In this document: positions 1 through 9,450 of the stretch, in pieces
How the letters are laid out: each line of letters starts with the position of its first letter
Position numbering within the stretch: position 1 is the stretch's first letter
Source: Desulfobotulus pelophilus
GTDB lineage: Bacteria; Desulfobacterota; Desulfobacteria; Desulfobacterales; ASO4-4
Direction: 5' to 3'
Assembly (NCBI RefSeq): GCF_026155325.1
Contig: NZ_JAPFPW010000016.1
Coordinates: forward strand, 1-64,000
Length of the DNA stretch: 64,000 nt
Made by a program: the position numbers and the translations under genes
The notes under the pieces: generated by a model
Told to the model about the DNA's origin: nothing
The model's input: the letters and a program-made list of their open reading frames with translations, nothing else
The model's database searches: none

Positions 1-107
1 GTTGTACACCGGACTTCCTCCGGGTGCATACCCCGTACCCGTTCAAAGGCTTTTTCCGCCGAAGCTACCAGCACTTCATACTGTTTAAAATACGGTGCAA
101 AATCCAT
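1..107 (-). CDS. YkgJ-like cysteine-cluster protein, N-terminus only (cut by window edge)
   Basis: Only the first 35 codons are present; the gene runs off the left edge. It starts at the ATG at 107-105 behind a good ribosome site (AGGAAAGG). The visible protein begins MDFAPYFKQYE and reaches a first cysteine in EVRCT. This start resembles YkgJ-type zinc/iron-chelating proteins of sulfate reducers, in which a CxxxCxxCC cluster follows at this point. The cluster itself lies outside the window, so the family is an inference from the opening residues. Confidence 0.55.
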   Translation of the reverse strand, partial: MDFAPYFKQYEVLVASAEKAFERVRGMHPEEVRCT

Positions 108-219
108 TAGGATCCTTTCCTGAAGCAGCACGTAACGGCCTGCCTGTTTCCATTTAAAATACCCACTTCCTATACCATCCGCAGAAAGACTGTTCAACCG
201 AAGAACGGACGGCACAGAC

Positions 220-1821
220 TCACCCAGCTATTCCGCCCGGTGTTCCACGTGGAACTTTCCGGGACGGCACAGAGGATGTTTCACGTGGAACCTTCTTCAC
301 GATTCTTCCTGAAGGAACTTCCAGAGATGCATCATGCCCATAGCCCATTCCTCCCTGAACTGTGCCCTGCTTTTCCGCACGCTTCTCAACGAAAACAGAC
401 GAATCCGAAGCATCCTGCCAGTCCTCCTGCTCCGCATCGCCGGCAGAGTGCCCGTCCATACGCTGCCAGAAAACCCTCTTGTCACCATATGTTTTGCGCA
501 ACCAGGAGAGATATTGGAGGTGATTCGGAAGATCTCCATAGCTGGAGATGAGAGAATCGAGAACCTCCAGGGTCTCGCAGTAGGCCACCGCCTTACCATA
601 GGCCCTGAACCGTGCTTCATCAAGGATCCCTTCAACCAGCGCCCGAAAACACAGAGATTGCCCTAGTGGAGAGCCAGCCGCATCAAATTTCCCCTGTATG
701 CGTAGCACAGCCGTGTAATCATAGGAAGACAGGGCATCCAACCGCTCTGCAAGCAGCCTTTCTGCCTCCTTCACCGCATTCACGGAAAGAAGAAGGTTCA
801 GGCCGGAATAAAGACTTGTGGTGTGTCGGGCAGTTTCCGGCGCAGAAGCAAGGAAGGCTTCCTTTTCATCGGCATCACAAACATCCAGGAGGGCCAGCAG
901 GTAGTCCGCTGAAGGCTGAGCACCATAACGTTCCCTTCGAATCTGGAACAGCATTTCCCGGTCATCCATGGCACCATACACCTTATCCAAGAGGTCCAGC
1001 CTTTCCAGCTCACGGTCACCCCAGTCACCTGCCAGCCATGCAAGAGCCGCTTCAGGCCCCTCATAATCCAGATAGGCCTGCACAATATCACCAATCTGGC
1101 GGGGGCTGGGCTCGGATTGCACCAGAGTCACGCTCCGGGCCATAAGTTCGGGGTCACGCAGAACCTGAGAAAGATAACGAAGCCCCATGGCGAGGCGGTA
1201 CCGGTACCATTCTCCCCCTGCATCCATGGCTTTGTCCTCCGCATCGGACACCATACGTTCTGCCAGCTTTTCCAGCTGATCAGCAGGCAAAAGAATGTCT
1301 GCATGGCGGAGAAGATTCACACGGACTCCGAAACGATCTTTCAGAAAGTGTTCCAGAATCCGACTTGACCAGTCCATGGCAAGCCCACTTTCTGCAGCAA
1401 GAGTCAGCCACAAGTCACAGGCATCACCAAAAACAGACTGCAATGGCCCGCCGCCATCCTCCAGACCTTCCAGAACCCTGTCCATATCCAGAAAACGATC
1501 CACAAGATCCAGAGCAACACCCGCATCCAGAGGGGCCATTAAAATAGACGTGTCTGACAGAAAAGCCCTGCAATCCCGGGCAAGAGGGAAAAGATCACGA
1601 AAACCCAGACTTTCGGGCAGAGCATGAAAGTGATCCAGCCGCTCCTTCAAATAATCCGACAGAGCCGAAGCATCCGAAGAACGATAGAGAGCCTCTACAC
1701 GCTCACGAATCCGGGGATCCTTTTCCGCCAGATCCTCAAGAAACCGCCCCACTGTATCGAGATCCAGCGACATAAGGGCTTCCTTACCCTTTGCGTCAGA
1801 ACCATGATTACTGTTTTCCAT
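220..1821 (-). CDS. Large helical hypothetical protein (DUF6880/SWIM-associated-like); 3' end carries two parS-like sites
   Basis: 533 residues, soluble, acidic and rich in Leu/Ala/Arg helices, with no signal peptide or membrane segment. The middle (about 200-330) has the TPR-like character of the DUF6880 region that follows SWIM zinc fingers (pattern ...YLDYEGPEAALAWL...); I see no SWIM motif here, so the family is tentative. ATG at 1821 has GAAAGG upstream; Met17 (1773) also has a ribosome site (AAGGAA) and could be the true start. The last ~30 residues are low-complexity and basic and are encoded by two parS-like palindromes, each read as VPRET or VPRGT. Function unknown. Confidence 0.7.
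   Translation of the reverse strand: MENSNHGSDAKGKEALMSLDLDTVGRFLEDLAEKDPRIRERVEALYRSSDASALSDYLKERLDHFHALPESLGFRDLFPLARDCRAFLSDTSILMAPLDAGVALDLVDRFLDMDRVLEGLEDGGGPLQSVFGDACDLWLTLAAESGLAMDWSSRILEHFLKDRFGVRVNLLRHADILLPADQLEKLAERMVSDAEDKAMDAGGEWYRYRLAMGLRYLSQVLRDPELMARSVTLVQSEPSPRQIGDIVQAYLDYEGPEAALAWLAGDWGDRELERLDLLDKVYGAMDDREMLFQIRRERYGAQPSADYLLALLDVCDADEKEAFLASAPETARHTTSLYSGLNLLLSVNAVKEAERLLAERLDALSSYDYTAVLRIQGKFDAAGSPLGQSLCFRALVEGILDEARFRAYGKAVAYCETLEVLDSLISSYGDLPNHLQYLSWLRKTYGDKRVFWQRMDGHSAGDAEQEDWQDASDSSVFVEKRAEKQGTVQGGMGYGHDASLEVPSGRIVKKVPRETSSVPSRKVPRGTPGGIAG
241..256. promoter_or_regulatory. parS-like ParB binding site 1
   Basis: TGTTCCACGTGGAACT, a near-perfect 16-bp palindrome. It matches the chromosomal parS consensus TGTTNCACGTGAAACA in the core CACGTG and both arms, and differs by one base from the form used by many proteobacteria (TGTTCCACGTGGAACC). 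It lies inside the 3' end of the 533-codon gene. Confidence 0.8.
277..292. promoter_or_regulatory. parS-like ParB binding site 2
   Basis: TGTTTCACGTGGAACC, a second parS-type palindrome starting 36 bp after the first and in the same orientation. Two close copies make a chance match unlikely. ParB would nucleate here and spread; parAB itself is not in the window. Confidence 0.8.
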
Positions 1822-2241
1822 TCTCTGGCCTTTCCACCGCGCTTTGACTTCCGGACTGTCCGGTACCCAATTCGCACAAAAGAGAGTATCCTGAAGTGCC
1901 TTACATTCCGATCACATCCTGCTGTGCATGCTTTGGACAGGACAAAAAGAAACTGTTCAGCACTACCCTTTCCGGGCAGTGCCGCTGACCGAACTGGCCA
2001 TGCGGAAACAAAATGAGATTATTTCTGATTACCTTTCAGAGTCGACATGGTATTCTGACCTTATCAGAAAAAACCATTCAAAGAATAAGGACCTGACATT
2101 TTCCCAAGCCCTGAGCCCGGCTGATGACGTTCCCCCTTGATCGGCAAACAAACGGAATCTTCGTCGCCCTTCTTCCAGCCTGGCCATCCGCAGGACCGAG
2201 GCAACCCATCACACACAATCCTTCAAAACCATAAGGCTGCC
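1822..2241. other. Intergenic region, divergent promoters, no gene recognised
   Basis: About 420 bases between the divergent 533-codon gene and the patatin gene. It must hold both promoters. A 70-codon frame on the plus strand (1928-2140) has no ribosome site or recognisable content and was not called. Confidence 0.5.
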
Positions 2242-3195
2242 ATGAGAAAACTGACCCGGACGGCTCTCACCATTCTGACCTTCTGTTGTGCCATACTACC
2301 GCTTCCCAAAACGGCACTCCCTGCAGAGACAAACGAGCCCACCCGGCCCACCATCGGACTTGCCCTTGGTTCCGGCGGGGCAACGGGCCTCTCTCACATT
2401 GCCATGCTGGAAGTACTGGATGAAATGGGCCTCAAACCCCAAAAAATTGCCGGGAGCAGCATCGGTGCCATTATCGGAAGCCTGTACGCCGCAGGGATGT
2501 CCGGAAAAGAAATCAGAGATCTTTTTCAGACTTTTGCCGGTAGCAACACCAAGGTAGTCATGAAGCTTATTCAGGGCAAATCCGGCCTTGCCCTCACTGA
2601 TCTTATGCAGATTGACCTTGAAAACGGGGGCCTGTTCAGCAGCGAGGGATTCATCCGGTTTCTGGGCGAGAAAATGGGAACCCTCACTTTTGAAAATTTA
2701 CCAATCCCCCTTATGGTCGTTGCCACGGACTACTGGTCGGGTGAGGAAATCATTTTTAAGAGCGGTGACCTTCTGACTGCGCTGCAGGCCAGCATGGCCG
2801 TTCCCGGCCTGTTTCCTCCAGAAGCTATCGATGGACGTCTCTACATAGACGGCGGCACAAGCAACCCGCTTCCCTATGATCATCTGCTCCAGACCTGTGA
2901 CATTGTGATTGCCATTGATGTGGCAGGAACGGGAAACCGCATACCGGGCAAAGAGATCAGGGCAACGGATGTCCTTTTTGACACTTTCAAAATCATGCAA
3001 CAGTCCATCACCTCAGCTAAAATGAAATACCTGCAGCCCCATATCTACATACGACCGGAAATTCATGACGTACGCCTCCTTCACTTCAACCGCATGGAAA
3101 CCATCCTCCAGCAGAGTCAGCCTGCCGCTGAAATCCTGCGGGAAAAACTGCATCAGGCCCTTCCCGAGGAAAGAGGCCCGGCAGAAAATTCCTGA
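2242..3195 (+). CDS. Patatin-like phospholipase, exported
   Basis: 317 residues. It has a Sec signal peptide (MRKLTRTALTILTF...LPAETN), then a RssA/YchK-type patatin domain: oxyanion loop GSGGATG, nucleophile elbow GSSIG (catalytic Ser) and the DGG motif of the Ser-Asp dyad in YIDGGTSNP. It should hydrolyse acyl esters of phospholipids in the periplasm or at the membrane. A longer frame starts at a TTG at 2137, but that would put 35 residues before the signal peptide; the ATG at 2242 (after ATAAGG) is chosen. It converges on the small hydrophobic gene downstream. Confidence 0.85.
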   Translation: MRKLTRTALTILTFCCAILPLPKTALPAETNEPTRPTIGLALGSGGATGLSHIAMLEVLDEMGLKPQKIAGSSIGAIIGSLYAAGMSGKEIRDLFQTFAGSNTKVVMKLIQGKSGLALTDLMQIDLENGGLFSSEGFIRFLGEKMGTLTFENLPIPLMVVATDYWSGEEIIFKSGDLLTALQASMAVPGLFPPEAIDGRLYIDGGTSNPLPYDHLLQTCDIVIAIDVAGTGNRIPGKEIRATDVLFDTFKIMQQSITSAKMKYLQPHIYIRPEIHDVRLLHFNRMETILQQSQPAAEILREKLHQALPEERGPAENS

Positions 3196-3313
3196 GCCGA
3201 AAAAGAACCCTTTCCACCGTTTATAAAGCGGCCCTCCCATAAAGCCTGCCTATTCCGGCATCCTGCCACAAGGGCATTTCAAAGAAACAGCCCAAAGCAT
3301 ATTTTTCAACAAA

Positions 3314-3658
3314 TCACTCCAGCAGGAGAGGGGCCTCCCTGTCCAACGCCTTCTCTTCTTCAGCAAGAGCAGCCTCTTCGGCACGCTCCCTATACCATGA
3401 GTAAAAACGGATCAGCCCGGCGGAGGTTCCCACAGCCACAGCCACACCGGCGGCAACAGGGGCTGCCGTCACAAGGAGAGGCGCACTGGAAATCTTCAAG
3501 GCCACTCCCAAGGCTGCCAATCCTTTGGGTGCCGCTGCCGCCGCCACCACACCCACACCTGCGGATGCCGCAGCGGCAAGCCCCGCTACCGCCGTACTGG
3601 TTTTGGCAATCCGTTTATGTTCAAACTCTCGCTTTATTCTACAGGGGAGTCGAGACAT
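3314..3658 (-). CDS. Small Ala/Gly/Val-rich membrane protein, hypothetical
   Basis: 114 residues. A basic N-terminus (MSRLPCRIKREFEHKRIAK) is followed by two hydrophobic stretches rich in alanine, valine and glycine (about 22-45 and 52-85), then an aromatic/charged segment (FYSWYRERAEEAALAEEEKALD). It looks like a helical hairpin membrane protein with a cytoplasmic coiled tail. No family recognised. It lies downstream of mnmE on the same strand with a gap of about 150 bases. Confidence 0.55.
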   Translation of the reverse strand: MSRLPCRIKREFEHKRIAKTSTAVAGLAAAASAGVGVVAAAAAPKGLAALGVALKISSAPLLVTAAPVAAGVAVAVGTSAGLIRFYSWYRERAEEAALAEEEKALDREAPLLLE

Positions 3659-3810
3659 ACCAACCTCCGTAAACCATACTTACGTTGAGGGTACACTACA
3701 CCCGCCATCATACAGCGCACAGAATAAGAGCTACATAAAAACAACCGGCACGCCGCCGTATCTTCTTCCGAACGAACCGGAAAAAACCATCCCGAATATC
3801 AGCCATGGAG

Positions 3811-5205
3811 CTATTTACCTATGCAGAAATCCGAAAAAATCCTGTCCAGAAGATCCGGATCAGAAACCTCTCCCAGAACCGTGCCAAGCTCCCGCACAGC
3901 ATCATCCACATCCACGGACAAAAGATCCCAGAAATATCCTGCCCCTAAGCCTTCCCGGACCCGCACAAGGGCATCCCGTGCCTTCTCAAAAGCACGGGTG
4001 TGCCTCAGGTTCGGCAGCACCGCATGCTCCGGCGAGGATACTCCCGCAAGATCTGCCAGCACTTTCCGTAAAGTGTCCACACCTTCACCGGTACGGGCGC
4101 AGATATCAACACGGGCTTCCGGCTGCCAGGACGGGGGCAAAGAAAACCGGCGGCTGTCTTCTACAAGATCTTTTTTATTCACAACAACCACATAGGGACA
4201 GGATGCCACTTCCTTTTCAAGAGCACAGCTGCCCTCATCCGCCCCCCTGCCAGCATCAAGGACCAGAAGGACACGGTCTGCATTGAGAATGCTGGCCCTT
4301 GCCCTCTCAACCCCGATACTTTCAACGGGATCCTCAGAGTCCCGTATACCAGCCGTATCTGTAAGTATAACGGGGAGACCTGAAAGATTCAATGATTCCT
4401 CAACCAGATCCCGCGTGGTACCCGGTATATCCGTAACAATGGATCGTTCCCTGTCCAACAGGCAATTCATGAGAGAAGATTTCCCCACATTGGGCACACC
4501 CGCTATCACAAGACGAATTCCTTCACGTAAACGGATTCCAGCCTCTCCCCGGTGAATCAAAGATTCAAGAGACGGGAGGTAGTCTTCTACCACTTCACGA
4601 AAAAGAACTGTCGTGTCCACCAGTTCACCCACATCCTCAGGGAAATCAATTTCTGCAGCCATTCGTGTGGCCAGATCCAGCAAATTTTCCCGAAGACGGC
4701 GCACCTCACTCCCCAGCTCCCCGCAGAGAAGGGCGGAACCCATCCTGCGCGCAGCGTTTGTGCGTGCGGCAATAAGATCCATAACTCCTTCCGCCTGCGT
4801 AAGGTCCATACGCCCTGCCAGAAAAGCCCTGCGGGTAAACTCTCCCGGATCTGCCGGGCGGGCCCCCTGCGCCACCACAAGGCCCAGAAGGCTACGGATC
4901 AGATAGGGTCCGCCATGGGCATGGATTTCCACAACATCTTCGCCTGTAAAAGAGGCCGGAGCGCTCATCACCACAGCCAGAACCTCATCCATTTCTTCAC
5001 CGCTCACAGGGTCACAGATCAGTCCCAGAGTAAGGCGGCGGGAAGCAAAATCAGCCGGCCCTGCGGGGCCACACATCCCCTTTTTACGAAATAAACGACA
5101 GAGAATGGCAATGGACTCCGGTCCGGAAATTCTTACAATACCGATGCCGCCGGCTCCGGGAGGTGTAGCGATAGCTGCAATGGTGTCTGTATGTTCAACA
5201 ATCAT
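3811..5205 (-). CDS. mnmE: tRNA uridine-5-carboxymethylaminomethyl(34) GTPase MnmE
   Basis: 464 residues. With MnmG it builds the cmnm5 modification at U34 of tRNAs reading NNA/NNG codons. It has the N-terminal tetrahydrofolate-binding domain (IAAIATPPGAGGIGIVRISG), a helical domain interrupted by a GTPase domain with P-loop GVPNVGKSS, switch DIPGTTRD, DTAG and NKKD, and the invariant C-terminal CIGK. An ATG at 5205 with AGGA upstream is chosen; an upstream in-frame extension to 5283 adds 26 residues not typical of the family. It is the last gene of the rpmH-rnpA-yidD-yidC-jag-mnmE cluster. Confidence 0.97.
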   Translation of the reverse strand: MIVEHTDTIAAIATPPGAGGIGIVRISGPESIAILCRLFRKKGMCGPAGPADFASRRLTLGLICDPVSGEEMDEVLAVVMSAPASFTGEDVVEIHAHGGPYLIRSLLGLVVAQGARPADPGEFTRRAFLAGRMDLTQAEGVMDLIAARTNAARRMGSALLCGELGSEVRRLRENLLDLATRMAAEIDFPEDVGELVDTTVLFREVVEDYLPSLESLIHRGEAGIRLREGIRLVIAGVPNVGKSSLMNCLLDRERSIVTDIPGTTRDLVEESLNLSGLPVILTDTAGIRDSEDPVESIGVERARASILNADRVLLVLDAGRGADEGSCALEKEVASCPYVVVVNKKDLVEDSRRFSLPPSWQPEARVDICARTGEGVDTLRKVLADLAGVSSPEHAVLPNLRHTRAFEKARDALVRVREGLGAGYFWDLLSVDVDDAVRELGTVLGEVSDPDLLDRIFSDFCIGK

Positions 5206-5383
5206 TCGTTTTTCCTGTATGGAAGCATTCATAGGATTCGACACAGAGGGTCCGGTTCCGTGAATCCGCTGACAAAACCCCATGTAATCTTCGTCAGCAC
5301 GGTCACCATGGTGGCTCCGTGGCCCATCGATATCAGCAAATCACCGGCTCTTCAACCGGGGTAGTGATACAGGCGGCCTTATA

Positions 5384-5422
5384 AAAAAAGTACCGTTCCA
5401 CACAAGGAAACGGTACTTTTTT
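5384..5422 (-). terminator. Intrinsic terminator between jag and mnmE
   Basis: A perfect 14-bp inverted repeat (5384-5397 / 5409-5422), AAAAAAGTACCGTT with its complement, around an 11-base loop. The A and T tails on both sides make it functional in either direction. It follows jag on the minus strand and separates it from mnmE, so mnmE (start 5205) probably has its own promoter. Confidence 0.85.
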
Positions 5423-5455
5423 CATGGATATTCTCTCTTCAATGCTCAGCTGGCG

Positions 5456-6652
5456 TCAGGAATCTTCACTACCGTTTCCATCGGATCTGCGACGCCGCAC
5501 TTTCTTGGGAAAGATCACCAGCCTGCGGTAATATCCCTCTCCCACGCTCTGGGTACGGACTCCCTTATCATCCTTCAGGGCCAAGTGAATGATCCGCCGG
5601 TCATGGGCATTCATCTGCCCAATAGTAGCCGGCTTCCCCGTGCGGCGGGCTTTTTCCGCCTGTTTCAGTGCCAGTTGCTGCAGATGCTCCCTGCGGGTTT
5701 CAATGTATCCTTCCACATCCATCTGGATACGAACCCGCCCTTCCGCATCACGGTTGACAATTTTATCCACTGCATACTGAATGGCTTCCAGGGTCTGCCC
5801 CCGCTTGCCAATGATAATGGCAGGGTTACCACCATCAAGGTTATAAAGAATACGGCCCGGAGAAACCTCCTCCCGTATGGTCACATCATCACTGATATAG
5901 GCCAGAATCTTTTCCAGAACCTCACGGCCCCTTGCCACCATTTCCTCCGTGACCTCAACGGGAACCTGGTCCTCTTCTTCTTTCCATCCGCCAGGAGCCT
6001 CTCCTTCACCGATACGAACATCGGGAGTTTCGGCCGCAGGGGGTAGTAATGGCTCTTCTTCGGAAAAGTCCGCGGCAGGCGAGGCAGCCTTCTGCTGCTG
6101 GTTGTTACGGCCACTCCGGGATCGGGAAGAGCGGGAACGACTTTTGGATGTCCCTTTGTCTCCATTTTTCTTCGGCACAACCAACCCCGGAGCCCCTTCA
6201 CCGTCAGGGCTGGATACGGGGGAATGGGGAACAGGAGGAAGGTCTGCCGGGCTGTCTGACGCAGGCGGGCCTGCAGCGGGAAGAGGCCTGGTTTCCCCTG
6301 CAGAAGCTTTCTGACCTCCCTGCCTGTTTTTTGCCTGGGAAGACCCTGAAGGCCGTTCATCCGCCGGACTGATCTTTGCCTCCTCTGTCGGAACATCCAG
6401 AGGACCAAAGGCTTCATCTACCAGGGAAAGGGCACTGACCTTTCGGTCCGCAACAGATGACACTCCATTTTTTCCCTGACCGGCGGCCACACGGATTTTT
6501 GCCTTTTTTACACCCACAAGCCCGAAAATGCCGGTTGATCCGTAGGAAAGAACATCATACTGTATTTTCTCCTTGGGGATTCTGAGCTTTCTGCTGGCAT
6601 TTTCCAGAGCGTCTTCAACGCTTTTACCTTCATATTCTACACTGGTATTCAT
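5456..6652 (-). CDS. jag: Jag/SpoIIIJ-associated RNA-binding protein (Jag_N-KH-R3H)
   Basis: 398 residues. Order of domains: Jag_N (VEYEGKSVEDALENASRKL...) in the first ~55 residues, a long Ser/Pro/Arg-rich low-complexity linker (about 75-230), a KH domain with the loop IIIGKRGQTLEAIQY, then R3H near the C-terminus (RRIIHLALKDDKGVRTQS). The ATG at 6652 has a strong GAGGGAG site; an upstream GTG overlaps the yidC stop and is less likely. It directly follows yidC, as in most bacteria. Expected role: RNA binding linked to envelope protein insertion or small-RNA regulation. The linker is long for the family. Confidence 0.93.
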   Translation of the reverse strand: MNTSVEYEGKSVEDALENASRKLRIPKEKIQYDVLSYGSTGIFGLVGVKKAKIRVAAGQGKNGVSSVADRKVSALSLVDEAFGPLDVPTEEAKISPADERPSGSSQAKNRQGGQKASAGETRPLPAAGPPASDSPADLPPVPHSPVSSPDGEGAPGLVVPKKNGDKGTSKSRSRSSRSRSGRNNQQQKAASPAADFSEEEPLLPPAAETPDVRIGEGEAPGGWKEEEDQVPVEVTEEMVARGREVLEKILAYISDDVTIREEVSPGRILYNLDGGNPAIIIGKRGQTLEAIQYAVDKIVNRDAEGRVRIQMDVEGYIETRREHLQQLALKQAEKARRTGKPATIGQMNAHDRRIIHLALKDDKGVRTQSVGEGYYRRLVIFPKKVRRRRSDGNGSEDS

Positions 6653-6663
6653 GCTCCCTCCCA

Positions 6664-8307
6664 CTACCGCGAGGTCCTGATAATGTAATACTGCTGCGCT
6701 ATGGACAGAATATTGTTCACGAGCCAGTAAAGAACAAGACCTGCGGGGAAATTGATGAAGATAACCGTAAAGATCAGCGGCAAAAACATCATGATTTTTG
6801 CCTGCATGGGATCCCCGGCAGGAGGCGCCATTTTCTGCTGTAAAAACATGGTGGCACCCATGATAATGGTCAGCACGGGTATACCATAGGGTTCCTGCAT
6901 GAAGGGAATGGAAAAACCGAACTCAAAAAGCCGGTCCGGAGCAGAAAGATCCTGAATCCATCCCATAAACGGCGCATGACGCAGCTCTATTGCCTCATAC
7001 AGCATACGGTACAGAGCAATAAAAATAGGCATCTGGACCAGGAGGGGAAGGCAACCACTCATGGGGTTCACCTTATAGGTCCGGTACAGATTCATAATTT
7101 CCTGATTCATTTTCTGCTTATCATGACCATATTTTTCCCTGAGTTCCATCATCAGAGGCTGCAGTTTTTTCATCTCATTCATGGCCCGGTAGCTCTTGTT
7201 TCCCAGAGGCCAGAACAGAAGCTTGATAAAAACGGTCAGAAGAATAATGGCCACACCATAGTTGGGAATCACATTGTAGATCTTGTTTAAAAGCCAGAGA
7301 CAGGGTTGAGCCAGAAGATCAAACCATCCGAAATCTACCAGTGCCTGCAGGCCGTATCCCGCTTCCTTCAGGACCGTAACACTTTTCGGACCTGCAAAAA
7401 ACTGGACCTGCTTGCTCACCAGGGCACCGGGGCCCATCTGAAAGGTATCTGTGTAATACGTAAGCCGATAAGCCTGATTGTCCTCCATGGACACACGCAT
7501 AACAGAAGGTTCTTCACTGACGGGAATAACGGCCGTAGCAAAATAGTGATCCTGAAGAGCCACCCAGCGGATATCACCACTGTACCGCCCTTTCTTTCGG
7601 ATATCCTTAGCCTTAAGCCGCTCCACATCCCTGTCTATCAGAGCCGTGGGACCTTCGAAGCCGATGGCCCTCCTGTCCGCAACGGCCGATGTCAGAGAAA
7701 AACCCAGCCGGTCCGCGATAACAAGGCTACCCGTATTCCGGATACGGACATCACAGGTGATCAGATAGCTCTCCGGACGGAAGGTATAGCGTTTTTCCAC
7801 CACGAAACCCTCTGGCGATGCCCATGTGAAGACAAGGGTTTCATCACGGGTTCCCAGAACCTGTTTCTCCCTGTCCGGGCCGGTGAAAAGAGCCGTTCCC
7901 AGCCCGGGGATACTGGAACCCTCCGTGGAAAGGGTAAAGTTCGGTCCCAGATAGGATTCCAGTATCTGCTTTTCCGGACTCCCCTTTTCAGAACTTTCCC
8001 GGTAATGTTTCAGGGAAAAACCTTCGAATGCAGCACCTTTTTCAGTAATAACGGCTGTATACAGTGGTGTTTCAACCGTATACAGTCGTGCTGCACGCTG
8101 TGGAGCGCTCTGAAGTACGCCGAAATCCGTCTGAGGGAAGGTCAGAAGATCCGGCGACGCAGACTCCGATCTTTCCGTCAACGGACTGAAGGCAACTTCC
8201 CGAGGCTCTTCCGGCAAAGACGAAGGCTCTGGCATGAAAAAATAATTCCATACAATAAATACCAGAAAAGACAACACTATGGCTGCGAGAAAACGAAACT
8301 GCTCCAT
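6664..8307 (-). CDS. yidC: Membrane protein insertase YidC
   Basis: 547 residues, Gram-negative type. N-terminal transmembrane anchor (residues ~6-23), a large periplasmic domain (about 30-335), then the five-helix insertase core starting at NYGVAIILLTVFIKLLFWP, with the diagnostic CLPLLVQMPIFIALYRML and a C-terminal helix pair ending LYWLVNNILSIAQQYYI. It inserts membrane proteins alone or with SecYEG. It lies between yidD and jag in the conserved cluster. No oddity in length or motifs. Confidence 0.98.
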   Translation of the reverse strand: MEQFRFLAAIVLSFLVFIVWNYFFMPEPSSLPEEPREVAFSPLTERSESASPDLLTFPQTDFGVLQSAPQRAARLYTVETPLYTAVITEKGAAFEGFSLKHYRESSEKGSPEKQILESYLGPNFTLSTEGSSIPGLGTALFTGPDREKQVLGTRDETLVFTWASPEGFVVEKRYTFRPESYLITCDVRIRNTGSLVIADRLGFSLTSAVADRRAIGFEGPTALIDRDVERLKAKDIRKKGRYSGDIRWVALQDHYFATAVIPVSEEPSVMRVSMEDNQAYRLTYYTDTFQMGPGALVSKQVQFFAGPKSVTVLKEAGYGLQALVDFGWFDLLAQPCLWLLNKIYNVIPNYGVAIILLTVFIKLLFWPLGNKSYRAMNEMKKLQPLMMELREKYGHDKQKMNQEIMNLYRTYKVNPMSGCLPLLVQMPIFIALYRMLYEAIELRHAPFMGWIQDLSAPDRLFEFGFSIPFMQEPYGIPVLTIIMGATMFLQQKMAPPAGDPMQAKIMMFLPLIFTVIFINFPAGLVLYWLVNNILSIAQQYYIIRTSR

Positions 8308-8482
8308 GAATGACTCCTAAAACTCCCATGGGTGCACGGATGCCCGCTATCCAAACACGGGCCGGAAACAGGTAAAACCGGCACAGACCGACAATGCTGT
8401 CTTTTCGCTCCCGAATCTACAGGAAAGCGGGAGATCAGTTCTTCATCGGCCACCAAAAACAATGGCGGCAGGATCTTTCCCT

Positions 8483-8692
8483 TCAGGGAACGGGATCCAC
8501 GCCGCCCGGATGAAACGGATGGCACTTCAAAACACGCCTGACAGCCAGATAGCCCCCCCGCAAGACACCATACTTCTGAACAGCCTCATAGGCATAGACA
8601 GAGCAGGTGGGATAAAACCGGCAGGCTGGCCCCAGTAATGGAGACAAAATCAGCTGATAGGTACGGATGAGTATCAGGATCAGACGTTTCAT
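8483..8692 (-). CDS. yidD: Membrane protein insertion efficiency factor YidD
   Basis: 69 residues, full length for the family: [20 protein letters not shown] followed by the signature [17 protein letters not shown] and [13 protein letters not shown]. The start at 8692 lies four bases after the rnpA stop, so the two are translationally close. YidD is a small amphipathic protein at the inner membrane that helps YidC-dependent insertion. A gap of about 175 bases to yidC holds nothing recognisable. Confidence 0.95.
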   Translation of the reverse strand: MKRLILILIRTYQLILSPLLGPACRFYPTCSVYAYEAVQKYGVLRGGYLAVRRVLKCHPFHPGGVDPVP

Positions 8693-8696
8693 CACT

Positions 8697-9053
8697 TCAG
8701 GCACCCTGTTTCCTGGTAATCTTTTCAAACAGTTCCTGAAGGGATAAAAAAATGCGGTCCGCTGTCTGCTCCACGGCTTCGCGCTTGGCAATCACGTGGA
8801 TATCCAGACCGGCCGGAACAGTTATTCTGCCCCGGGTCCGGAAATATTCCCGCACAAGACGTTTGATACGATTCCTCTTCACGGCATTTCCCACTTTTCT
8901 GGAAGCGGTGACCCCCAACCGGGGTCTGGCCAGGCTGTTGCCGGAAAACAGGGCAAGAAAATAAGGGGAGTGAACCTTTTTTCCTGTTTTTGAAAGCTGA
9001 AGAAACATACTTCGCTTTCGCAGGCGATCTGCTTTTGTAAAACGTTCTTGCAA
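8697..9053 (-). CDS. rnpA: Ribonuclease P protein component
   Basis: 118 residues from a TTG start at 9053, which has GGGAGAGG about seven bases upstream and gives the usual opening [16 protein letters not shown] longer in-frame extension to 9167 lacks homologous character. The RNase P signature is [20 protein letters not shown]. It binds RNase P RNA and the 5' leader of pre-tRNAs. It lies downstream of rpmH as usual, but with a 262-base gap where many bacteria have an overlap. Confidence 0.95.
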   Translation of the reverse strand: MQERFTKADRLRKRSMFLQLSKTGKKVHSPYFLALFSGNSLARPRLGVTASRKVGNAVKRNRIKRLVREYFRTRGRITVPAGLDIHVIAKREAVEQTADRIFLSLQELFEKITRKQGA

Positions 9054-9315
9054 TCCCGATCCTCTCCCGTTGTTAGGATCCTTTTCTCCGGACCCGCAGA
9101 ATCTGAATCCGTTGATAAAGGCATGCCTGACCGAAACCGGTGATGGCGCAAAAAAAGCCATCCGCACAGGTCTGAAACGGCAGACAACTCCATCTGTACC
9201 GCAGCAGACCCGAACGGTCTTCTCCCGACAATACGAAAGCCTTTTTCCAAGGGATCACTTCCGGCCTGGGGTAAACACACCGGGCCTCCGAGTCCGGCAG
9301 AAGACAGAAAAGGCA

Positions 9316-9450
9316 TCAGGCGGAAAGTCGCTTACGGCCTCTGGCTCTTCTGGCCTTAACAATGCGACGACCGGCTACTGTGGACATTCTTTTACGGAAT
9401 CCATGATTTCTTGCCCGCTTGATGCGGCTTGGCTGAAACGTTCTTTTCAT
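9316..9450 (-). CDS. rpmH: 50S ribosomal protein L34
   Basis: 44 residues, read directly from the minus strand: [20 protein letters not shown]... ending RGRKRLSA. The sequence is the canonical, very basic L34. AAGGGA lies 10 bases before the ATG. It heads the rpmH-rnpA-yidD-yidC-jag cluster. The upstream neighbour is RNase G, not dnaA, and no DnaA-box cluster is visible in the 226-base gap. Confidence 0.97.
   Translation of the reverse strand: MKRTFQPSRIKRARNHGFRKRMSTVAGRRIVKARRARGRKRLSA

Noticed and set aside
1928-2140. Plus-strand frame of 70 codons before the patatin gene
   Set aside because: No ribosome site, no recognisable content, and it fills a divergent promoter gap.
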